DNA from: Nocardioides agariphilus
Lineage (GTDB): Bacteria > Actinomycetota > Actinomycetes > Propionibacteriales > Nocardioidaceae
Direction: 5' to 3'
DNA length: 64,000 bases
NCBI RefSeq assembly: GCF_015352445.1
Contig: NZ_JADKPO010000012.1
Coordinates: 62,001 to 126,000 of the forward strand
A model generated the notes under the pieces. That model saw only the letters and a program-made list of their open reading frames with translations, was not told where the DNA came from and did not search any database. Shown here piece by piece: positions 52,438 through 59,692 of this stretch (its first letter is position 1; the number at the start of each line of letters is the position of its first letter). Both the position numbers and the translations under genes were made by a program.

Positions 52438-55290
52438 TCAGTCGACCCGGGTCAGCTCGCGAGCAAGAGCCGCCGCCGCGCCGCGGTTGGTCACGCCGAG
52501 CTTGGCCAGCAGGTTGGTGACATGGACACTGACGGTCTTCTTGCTGATGAACAGCCGCTCGGCGATCTGCAGGTTGGTCGCTCCCGTGGCCAAGACGTCG
52601 AGCACCTCGCGCTCGCGAGCCGTCAGTACGTCGAGACGGTTCGGCACCTGGCCGTCCGGAAGCGGGATGCGGTGTCGGCGCGCCAGCCTGGCCACGTCGT
52701 CGGCAACGCCGAGCGCACCCATCTCGCGGGCATGCGCCCAGAGCTCCGGCAGCATCGACCGGGCTCGGTCACGTTCTCCGCTCGCGGCCACCGCGTGGGC
52801 CAGCCCCAGCCAGGCCTGTAGGGCGTGCCCGGCGCCGATCCGTGAGCACGCGTCGTACGCCGTCTGCCACAGGTCGGTCGACGGCTCGCCGACCAGGTCC
52901 GCCCGGAGCGCCCGGGCCAGCGCCAGATGAGTGCCTCCCCAGGTCGCCAGGGCCCGTCCGGTGATCAGCGCTGCCGCCTGCTCGAGCTTGGCGTCGGCCC
53001 GGGCGAGCAGGTCCTCGTCGAGGGGCAGGCCGGCACGCTGGGCGGCGGCCAGCGTCACGTAGCCCAGCACGGCGGCACCGGCCAGGGTGTAGATCCCGTC
53101 GGCGTCTTGCAGCATCTCGACGTACTCGCGGCCCACGCTGACGGCCTCATCGATGAGCCCGTTGCCCTCCAGCACCCGCACGTGATGAGTCACGAACTCC
53201 CAGTCCGGGATGACGGCGACCGACCGCCACAGGGCCATCGTGTCGCGTTCGAGCGGAAGTGCTGCCGCGGCGTCGCCCCTGTGGAGGAGCAAGAGGGACC
53301 GGGCCTCCCGCCACAGGTGGTGGTCGGGACCGAGACCTTCCTCCGTCAGCTCGGACAGCAGCAGGTCGGCGTCGTCCAGGCGACCTTGTTGGAGGTAGCC
53401 GCGGGCGAGGATGATCGCGCACTCCTGCGCGACGTCTGGCAGCCCTTGGGCCCGAGCACGGTCGCGCCCCTCGACGACCAGTCCCGTCCACGCGTCGGAG
53501 TCCGGCAGGTCGATGAGCACCAACGCGCGGTGTACCTCCGACCAGAGCGTCTCCGCCACGCTGCCACCACGCGCGGCTGCCTTGGCGGCCGCCTCGAAGT
53601 CGGCCAGCGCCTCGTCGATGCGTCCGAGGTTCCAGTGCGACCAGCCCCTGGACTGCCGGGCGACGGCCTCGACCGCGGGTACGGGGACAGCCGTGGCCAC
53701 CTCGATCGCCCGCTCGGCGTAGCGGAACGCCTCGGCGATCTGCTCCTGCCGCCAGTGCAGCCGCGACATCATGTACAGCGCAGTGGCGAGCTCCTCGGAC
53801 GGCTCCCCCTCGGCGTACGCGATCGCTCGCTCGACCGCCTCACGGTGGTGCAGGTGGCCCTCCAGCTCGCCGCACAAGACGGCGTACGACGAGTACACGC
53901 GGCTGGCAAGTAGGGGCTCGGTGTCGTCGTCGAGGAGGTCGAGAGCCTCGCGCATCAGCACGCTGGCGCGGTCGAAGTCGTGGTGCTCCTTGCACGCCTC
54001 CGCGAGGAGTCGGACGAGGTCCGCCTTGGGGACGTCGCCGATCCCGCCTTCGTGCGGGACCTGGTCGTAGAGCTCGAGCGCGCGCTCGAGGTGCGTGACG
54101 GCCTCAGGCCCGCCGTACGTGCGGGCCGCGCGTCCCGCCCGCACGGACGCGCGGAATGCCTCTGTCTGGTCGTGGGCGGCGTACCAGTGGAAGGCCAGCA
54201 CCCCGAGCTCGGCCATCTCGGCATCGTCGCCGAGGCGTGCTTGCAGGCACGCGGCCATCCGCGCGTGGGCACGTGTGCGCTCCCCGGGCAGCAGGTCGTC
54301 GTAGATGGCCTCGCGAAGGAGCCCGTGGCGGAAGTCGAGGTGCTCACCGGAGGCGCGCAGGACGTTGGCGTCGATGGCCTCGCGCAGGCAGGTCTCCAGG
54401 GCGAGGTCGTCCAGCGCGCTCAGGTCGGCGAGAACCGGCGGGTCGAGCCGGCTGCCGCCGACGGAGGCCAGACGGAGCAGCTCTCGCGTCGGTGGGGAGA
54501 GGGCCTCCACCCGAGCCAGCAGCAGGTCGCCCAGTGGTCCGGCGAGCGCAGCGGGTCCGGCCTGCAAGAGCTCCTCGGCGTACAGCGGGTTTCCTTCGGA
54601 GCGTGCCAGCGTCGCACCGACGAACGCCTGGTCTCGCCGGCCCGTGCACTGCTCGACAATCCCCGAGATCCCGTCGCGGTCGAGGGGCTGCAGGTCGAGA
54701 CGACGGGCTCCGGCACTGCGCCCGAGCTCGACGAGCGCTCGGCGGAAGGGATGGCGGCGGGTCAGCTCGTCGGTGCGGAAGGTCAGCACCAGACAGACAG
54801 GGCCACGCGCCGTCCGCGAGAGGGTGACCGCGAAGTCCTGCGTCGAGCGGTCTGCCCAGTGCATGTCCTCGAGGACGAGCATCAGCGGCGATTCGGCTGA
54901 CAGCTCGGCGACCACCAGCCCGAGGTCTTCGAGTGCGGAAGACGCGGACCCCGAGCCGCCGGGTGCACCGCCGAGCAAGAAGGTCGCCATCCGTCGCGTC
55001 ACTGGTGGCAGGTGCTCGGCCGACCGGTCAGCCACGGCGCCACGCAGGGCTTCGCGCACCGACTGGATGGGCACGCCGTTGTCGATGTCGAGGCAGTGGC
55101 CCACCAACACCGTGAATCCCGCTTCGCGCGCGCGTTCGCCGACGCGGGTCACCAGGCTCGTCTTGCCGATGCCGGCGTCGCCCCCGACGAGCAGCACCTG
55201 CGGGCTGCCCGTCCCAGCCGCGACGACGGCCTCGTGCGCCTGGCCGAGCTCGCGGTCCCGCCCGAACAGACCGCCTGTTGCCTGCGGCAT
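52438..55290 (-). CDS. LAL-type (large ATP-binding) LuxR family regulator 1
   Basis: 950-aa regulator of the LAL/MalT-like class. An N-terminal AAA-type ATPase has Walker A GGDAGIGKT (36-44) and Walker B LMLVLEDMHWAD (about 140). A long TPR-like helical middle follows. The C-terminal LuxR HTH is LTAREREVLDVLATGATN with IAERLFISKKTVSVHVTNLL. ATG at 55290 is preferred over the adjoining GTG because AGGAGG then sits at 6 nt. Its promoter shares the motif found before two small peptide genes, so self-control and control of them is likely. Confidence 0.9.
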   Translation of the reverse strand: MPQATGGLFGRDRELGQAHEAVVAAGTGSPQVLLVGGDAGIGKTSLVTRVGERAREAGFTVLVGHCLDIDNGVPIQSVREALRGAVADRSAEHLPPVTRRMATFLLGGAPGGSGSASSALEDLGLVVAELSAESPLMLVLEDMHWADRSTQDFAVTLSRTARGPVCLVLTFRTDELTRRHPFRRALVELGRSAGARRLDLQPLDRDGISGIVEQCTGRRDQAFVGATLARSEGNPLYAEELLQAGPAALAGPLGDLLLARVEALSPPTRELLRLASVGGSRLDPPVLADLSALDDLALETCLREAIDANVLRASGEHLDFRHGLLREAIYDDLLPGERTRAHARMAACLQARLGDDAEMAELGVLAFHWYAAHDQTEAFRASVRAGRAARTYGGPEAVTHLERALELYDQVPHEGGIGDVPKADLVRLLAEACKEHHDFDRASVLMREALDLLDDDTEPLLASRVYSSYAVLCGELEGHLHHREAVERAIAYAEGEPSEELATALYMMSRLHWRQEQIAEAFRYAERAIEVATAVPVPAVEAVARQSRGWSHWNLGRIDEALADFEAAAKAAARGGSVAETLWSEVHRALVLIDLPDSDAWTGLVVEGRDRARAQGLPDVAQECAIILARGYLQQGRLDDADLLLSELTEEGLGPDHHLWREARSLLLLHRGDAAAALPLERDTMALWRSVAVIPDWEFVTHHVRVLEGNGLIDEAVSVGREYVEMLQDADGIYTLAGAAVLGYVTLAAAQRAGLPLDEDLLARADAKLEQAAALITGRALATWGGTHLALARALRADLVGEPSTDLWQTAYDACSRIGAGHALQAWLGLAHAVAASGERDRARSMLPELWAHAREMGALGVADDVARLARRHRIPLPDGQVPNRLDVLTAREREVLDVLATGATNLQIAERLFISKKTVSVHVTNLLAKLGVTNRGAAAALARELTRVD

Positions 55291-55339
55291 CACTGACCTC
55301 CTGGGGTCGCCGAGGTTCTCGATGTCCCTGACTGTCCTC

Positions 55340-55381
55340 CTAAGCCGGGGTCCGGGATATCGGGATAAGTCCCGAACCTCG
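55340..55381 (-). promoter_or_regulatory. Shared LAL/peptide motif, copy C
   Basis: Minus strand CGAGGTTCGG, 8 nt, CCGAT, 14 nt, CTTAG, about 50 nt before the LAL gene. Seven of ten bases of the distal box and all bases of both core boxes match copies A and B, with the same spacing. Confidence 0.6.
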
Positions 55382-55412
55382 CGAACCGTCGGCGCTTGAG
55401 GAGGACGCGCCG

Positions 55413-55584
55413 GTCTCTGCTGGTTGAGGAGGTTGCGCCGGTCTCTGCTGGTTGAGGAGGTTGCGCCGGTCTCTGCTGGTTGAGGAGGTTGCGCAGCAAC
55501 CGTCTCGAAACCAGGTGACTGCGACGTCGGCGGTTCACTCGCGGGGTTTCGAGACAGGCGCTAGCGCGCCTTCCTCAACCAACG
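55413..55584. repeat. Three 28-bp tandem units plus REP-like repeats
   Basis: Units 55413-55440, 55441-55468 and 55469-55496 are nearly identical, each holding GCTGGTTGAGGAGGTTGCGC. The last runs on to GTCTCGAAACC (55512), and an inverted copy follows at 55544-55584. This fills most of the ~390-bp gap between the LAL and DUF222-HNH genes; 55597-55681 holds a weak hairpin (AACCCC/GGGGTT) and nothing else recognised. Local duplication of one arm of the dispersed repeat is the likely origin. Confidence 0.85.
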
Positions 55585-55681
55585 GGGGGCGGTTGTTTGG
55601 TGGGCCCAGCATGTGAGAAACCCCAGCAGATACAGGGGTTCTCGACCCTGGACTGTCGGTGCTCGATGATCGAATAGACCC

Positions 55682-57106
55682 ATGAGCGGAACTCGGGACC
55701 AGCAGCCAGACGACGGGTCGGCATGGCTGCCGGACTTGGCGTCAACGGTGCTCGAGGCCGCCCGCGAACTCCGTACCGCAGCCGACGCTGCGGAGGCGAG
55801 GCTGTTGGAGCTGGCGGTGCAGTGGGCGCTCATCCATCCCGCCGAGTCGTTGGCCGATGCCGGCACCTTCCGGCTCCACGGTGACGTCCCGGTCCCGATC
55901 GCCGGCCCGGGCGCACCCCTGGTCGCGGAGTTCTCCATCGCCGAGTTCGCCGCCGCGATCGGGACGACCACCGAGTCCGGCAGACGCTACCTCGGGCACG
56001 CCCTCGAACTCAGATACCGGTTGAACAAGCTGTGGGCCCGAGTCACCACCGGTGACCTGGCGGCGTGGAAGGCCCGCCGGGTCGCCGAGCAGACCCGATG
56101 GCTGACCCCCGACGCCGCGACCTATGTCGACAAGCATGTGGCACCGGTCGCCCACAAGATCGGCCCCGCCCAGCTCGACCGGCTCATCGCCGAGGCGGTC
56201 GCCCGGCACATGCCCGACCAAGCCGAAGCCGACCGCCAGCAGGCCTGGGACCAACGCCGCTTCGACATCGACTTCGACACCGTCGCGATCGCCGGAACCT
56301 GCCAGGTCAGCGGCGAGCTCGACCTGGCCGACGCCATCGACCTCCACAACGCCCTCACCGCCGACGCGAAGGTTCAGGCCGACCTCGGCTCCCCCCTCAC
56401 GTTGGACCAACGCCGCTCCGTAGCGGTCGGCAACATCGCCCGCCGCGACCTCACCCTCGACTACCCCCAGATGGTCGACGACGAACACCAACCCCAGACC
56501 AAGCCGAGCAAGCCGAGCAAGCCGAGCAAGCCGCGGGACATGGTGCTCTACCTCCACCTCACCGACGCCGCCACCACCGCTGGCTCAACCACCGGCTCGA
56601 CGGGTGGCTCGATGGGTGGCTGGAGTGTGGGGCGGGTGGAGAACACCGCCACCCCGGTGCTGGCCGAGACCATCCGGACCTGGTGCGGCAACCCCGACGC
56701 CCGGATCACCGTGAAACCGGTGATCGATGTGGCGAAGCACGTCCACCACGGCGCCTATGAGATCGACGGCCGGATCAGCGAACCCGTCGCCCTCAGGGAC
56801 CACACCTGCGTCTTCCCGTGGTGCACGAAACCAGCCCGGAAACTGAAACCGGGCGAGCATGCGGCCGACTGCGACCACAACCACCCCTACGCCCAAGGCG
56901 GGGCCACCTGCACCTGCCAGATCGCGGCCCTATGCCGCAAGCATCACCGGCTGAAAACCCACGGCCGCTGGCGATACCTGATCCTCACCCCCGGCACCTA
57001 CCTATGGACCAGCCCCCACGGCTACCACTACCTCCGCGACCACACCGGCACCCTCGATGTGTCCCACGACAGACACAGACGCCGACACCCACGACCAGCA
57101 GCCTGA
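55682..57106 (+). CDS. DUF222-HNH endonuclease-like protein (REP13E12 type)
   Basis: 474 aa. Residues ~20-330 are the helical DUF222 domain (ARELRTAADAAEARLLELAV, GRRYLGHALELRYRLNKLW). The C-terminus is an HNH nuclease with zinc Cys in CVFPWCTKP and the core CDHNHPYAQGG plus CRKHHRLKTHGRW. A 9-nt tandem repeat gives KPSKPSKPSKP at about residue 275, and a GSTTGSTGGSMGG stretch follows. The family is multicopy and tends to be mobile or variable in actinobacteria; its biological role is not established. Confidence 0.88.
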   Translation: MSGTRDQQPDDGSAWLPDLASTVLEAARELRTAADAAEARLLELAVQWALIHPAESLADAGTFRLHGDVPVPIAGPGAPLVAEFSIAEFAAAIGTTTESGRRYLGHALELRYRLNKLWARVTTGDLAAWKARRVAEQTRWLTPDAATYVDKHVAPVAHKIGPAQLDRLIAEAVARHMPDQAEADRQQAWDQRRFDIDFDTVAIAGTCQVSGELDLADAIDLHNALTADAKVQADLGSPLTLDQRRSVAVGNIARRDLTLDYPQMVDDEHQPQTKPSKPSKPSKPRDMVLYLHLTDAATTAGSTTGSTGGSMGGWSVGRVENTATPVLAETIRTWCGNPDARITVKPVIDVAKHVHHGAYEIDGRISEPVALRDHTCVFPWCTKPARKLKPGEHAADCDHNHPYAQGGATCTCQIAALCRKHHRLKTHGRWRYLILTPGTYLWTSPHGYHYLRDHTGTLDVSHDRHRRRHPRPAA

Positions 57107-57181
57107 GACCACCAGCCTGACCCCTCGACCGCCGTACCCGCCCAAGAACCACCACGGGCGGGCTACCGGCACGCCCGGCCT

Positions 57182-57221
57182 GGTTTCGAGACGGTTGCTA
57201 GCGCAACCTCCTCAACCAGCG
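57182..57221. repeat. REP-like repeat after the HNH gene
   Basis: GGTTTCGAGACGGTTGCTAG to CCTCCTCAACCAGCG, the clearest full-length copy, with a GGTTGC/GCAACC hairpin in the centre. A partial copy (GAGTCAACCAGCGG) follows near 57236. Confidence 0.85.
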
Positions 57222-57337
57222 ACGGGGCTTCTGCTCGAGTCAACCAGCGGCAAGGCTCCGGCAGCACGGGCACGTACCCCTTCGCGGGTGAAGTCCGCGC
57301 CCAGCATCCTGTCGGCGCGCACTCCTACTGTGCTCGC

Positions 57338-58102
57338 ATGCCAACCTTCACCGGAGACGACGATCTGCAGGGTGCCGAGTTCCGTGGCGCCAACCTGTCG
57401 GGGGCGAGGTTCGTCGAGTCCGACCTGACGGGCGTGATCATGCGGGGCGTCGAGCTGGCACGGGCCGACATCGACGCACCGTGGCTGCCGTTCGGGGAGT
57501 TCCTGCGGATCAACGGCGTCGATGTGACCGGCTTCGTCGAGGCCGAGCTCGACAAGCGCTTCCCCGGCCGCGCCCAGCGCACAGCGGTTGATCCGGTGGG
57601 TCTGCGCGAGGCGTGGGACTCGCTGCAGCGCACCTGGGACGCCACTCTCGCGCGCGTCGCCGCGATGCCGCCGGGCAGCGTCGACCTGTCGGTCGGCGGG
57701 GAGTGGTCGTTCGCCCAGACGCTGCGTCATCTCGTCCACGCCACCGACATGTGGCTGCGCAAAGCGGTCCTGGAGGTCGAGGACCCCTTCCACCCGATCG
57801 GCCAGGTCGATCTCGGCAGCTCGGGTGAGGTCGACCCGTCGATGTTCGCACGCGAGGTCCCGCCCTATGACGAGGTCCTGAGGGTCCGTGCCGAGCGAGC
57901 CACGATGGTGCGCGACTTCATCGACTCCACGACGCCTGAGCAGCTTGCCGAGGAGCGCCGCAACCCTCATGATCCCGACCATCCCGAGACCGTCTTGAAG
58001 TGCCTCCACGTGATCCTCGAGGAGGAGTGGGAGCACCACCGGTTCGCGGTGCGCGACCTCGACGCCCTCTCAGACGGCGGCGGCCTCGGCAGCCAGTCGT
58101 AG
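57338..58102 (+). CDS. Pentapeptide-repeat/DinB-type protein
   Basis: 254 aa. Residues ~8-45 are pentapeptide-like (LQGAEFRGANLSGARFVESDL), and the rest is a DinB_2-type helical bundle with candidate metal His in FAQTLRHLVHATDMW and EEEWEHHRFAVRDL. Such proteins are often putative thiol-dependent transferases; the substrate is unknown. TACTGT (57326-57331) lies six nt before the ATG. Its 3' end overlaps the convergent rarD gene by 33 bp. Confidence 0.85.
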   Translation: MPTFTGDDDLQGAEFRGANLSGARFVESDLTGVIMRGVELARADIDAPWLPFGEFLRINGVDVTGFVEAELDKRFPGRAQRTAVDPVGLREAWDSLQRTWDATLARVAAMPPGSVDLSVGGEWSFAQTLRHLVHATDMWLRKAVLEVEDPFHPIGQVDLGSSGEVDPSMFAREVPPYDEVLRVRAERATMVRDFIDSTTPEQLAEERRNPHDPDHPETVLKCLHVILEEEWEHHRFAVRDLDALSDGGGLGSQS

Positions 58103-58978
58103 CAGGTGGCGACGGTTGCGCAGTGACTCGAAGGTGAAGATCGACAGGGCGACCCACACGAGCGCGAAGCCGATCCAGCGGCCTGATGACATGTCCTCAT
58201 GGAAGTAGAAGACGCCGAGGACGAACTGCAGCACGGGCGCCAGGTACTGCATCAACCCCAACGTCACCAGCGGCACGCGGATCGCTGCGGCCCCGAAGCA
58301 CAGCAGCGGTACGGCGGTGACCAGGCCCGCTGACATCAACAGAAGCGCGTGCCCCCACCCCTCCGAGGCGAACGACGAGTCTCCTCGCGAGCTCAACCAG
58401 CCCAGGTAGGCCAAGGCGAACGGCGCGATCAGCAAGGTCTCGAAGGTCAGGCTCTCGACCGCCTCGGCACCGGCCTGCTTCTTGGCCAGCCCGTAGGTGC
58501 CGAACGAGAACGCCAGGACCAGCGCGATCCACGGTGGATGGCCGTAGTCGACCGTGAGCACCAGGCAGGCCAGCGCGCCGATCCCGATGGCCGACCACTG
58601 CAGCGGCCGCAGTCGCTCGCCGAGGAGCAGCACACCCATGAGCACGGTGACGAGTGGGTTGATGAAGTAGCCGAGCGAGGTCTCCACGACGCGATCGTTG
58701 GTGACGCCGTAGATGTAGGTCCCCCAGTTGAGGGTGATCACGAACGCCGCCAGGGTCAGCATGCCCAGGACCCGGCGGTCGGTGAACAGCTCGCGGAACT
58801 GGCGACGCCGACGCAGAAGGACGAGCAGGACGGCAAGAGTGATCACCGACCAGACGACGCGGTGGGCCAGCAGCTCGACGGATCCGGCCGGCTCGAGGAG
58901 CGGCCAGTACAAGGGGAACGCTCCCCAGATGACATAGGCCGCCACGCCGTAGAGCAGACCTTGGCGAGACGGCGGCAC
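58070..58978 (-). CDS. rarD: RarD-family EamA/DMT transporter
   Basis: 302 aa, about ten helices in two EamA-like halves. Characteristic are YVIWGAFPLYWPLL, LNWGTYIYGVTNDRVVETSLGYFINPLV and GLMQYLAPVLQFVLGVFYFHE. Family members affect chloramphenicol sensitivity in E. coli; transport substrate unknown. GTG at 58978 is chosen because TATGCT (complement of 58985-58990) lies six nt upstream; a TTG eight codons earlier would lie before that box. Confidence 0.88.
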   Translation of the reverse strand: MPPSRQGLLYGVAAYVIWGAFPLYWPLLEPAGSVELLAHRVVWSVITLAVLLVLLRRRRQFRELFTDRRVLGMLTLAAFVITLNWGTYIYGVTNDRVVETSLGYFINPLVTVLMGVLLLGERLRPLQWSAIGIGALACLVLTVDYGHPPWIALVLAFSFGTYGLAKKQAGAEAVESLTFETLLIAPFALAYLGWLSSRGDSSFASEGWGHALLLMSAGLVTAVPLLCFGAAAIRVPLVTLGLMQYLAPVLQFVLGVFYFHEDMSSGRWIGFALVWVALSIFTFESLRNRRHLLRLAAEAAAV

Positions 58979-59096
58979 TCGGCGAGCATACGGGCGCGAC
59001 AATCATCGGCATGAGCAGGTTTGACTGGCGGCAACGACGGGTAGGAGCCCCTCGGGTCGGCCCCACCGACCCTTCAGCGAGTCCACTGGAGGCGCC

Positions 59097-59495
59097 GTGC
59101 GGCTGACGAGGCTGGTGACCGCGATGGCGGCATGCGGTCTCGTCCTGCTCATCGCACTTGCGCCCTCATCGGCGTTCTCCGCGACCGCGGCAGGATCCCG
59201 GGAGCTGCCGCGTCGGGAGATGAACGACGAGGTCTTCGTCAACGACCAGGGCTGGCTGATCTTCAGGGGTGACGTCGACCCCGGGTGGGCACACAAGAGA
59301 GTCCAGATCTACAAGCGCCTCTGCAAGGGCTGCGCATGGAAGCTCGTCAGGCAGCCCATGACAGATGGCGCGGGCCGCTGGCGCACCCGTATCTACGCAC
59401 CTCGGACCGGCTACTGGTACTGGAAGGGCGTGGTCCCGAAGTCTGGCGACTACAGCAGGTCCTTCACGCAGGTCTACCGGACCTACGTCACCTAG
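59097..59495 (+). CDS. Small secreted protein, unknown function
   Basis: 132 aa. Signal peptide LVTAMAACGLVLLIALAPSSAFSA, then a ~95-aa mature domain with Trp/Tyr-rich strands (GWLIFRGDVDPGWAHKRVQI, RTGYWYWKGVVPKSGDYS) and two Cys in RLCKGCAWK. It reads like a compact Ig-like or beta-sandwich domain; not recognised as a named family. GTG start with TGGAGG at good spacing. Followed by a strong hairpin. Confidence 0.75.
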   Translation: MRLTRLVTAMAACGLVLLIALAPSSAFSATAAGSRELPRREMNDEVFVNDQGWLIFRGDVDPGWAHKRVQIYKRLCKGCAWKLVRQPMTDGAGRWRTRIYAPRTGYWYWKGVVPKSGDYSRSFTQVYRTYVT

Positions 59496-59546
59496 CCAGT
59501 CCAACGCCTCGGCCCCGGAGAGCGGGGTTCAGCGAGGTGGCGTCAG

Positions 59547-59573
59547 AGGGGCCCCCTCTCGGGTGGGGCCCCT
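59547..59573 (+). terminator. Terminator-like hairpin
   Basis: AGGGGCCCC and GGGGCCCCT form a 9-bp stem with a 9-nt loop, 50 nt after the small secreted protein gene. No U-tract, as is usual for actinobacteria. Confidence 0.7.
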
Positions 59574-59594
59574 TCGCCTGTCCGGGCGGATCGT

Positions 59595-59636
59595 GGGTTG
59601 AGCCTCGAAACCCCACCACCCGAAGGGGTGGCTCGG
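59595..59636. repeat. Degenerate REP-like repeat
   Basis: GGGTTGAGCCTCGAAACC followed by a CCACCC/GGGTGG hairpin. It lies just upstream of TACACT (59639-59644), the likely -10 of the next gene. Confidence 0.5.
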
Positions 59637-59692
59637 TCCTACACTGAACCGGTCCCGTACGACGCGTGGGAGCCGGGACCGGGGGCACGCCG

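Noticed and set aside
55413-55496. Short CRISPR-like array
   Set aside because: Three 28-bp units are directly adjacent with no spacers and belong to the dispersed palindromic repeat; no cas genes nearby.
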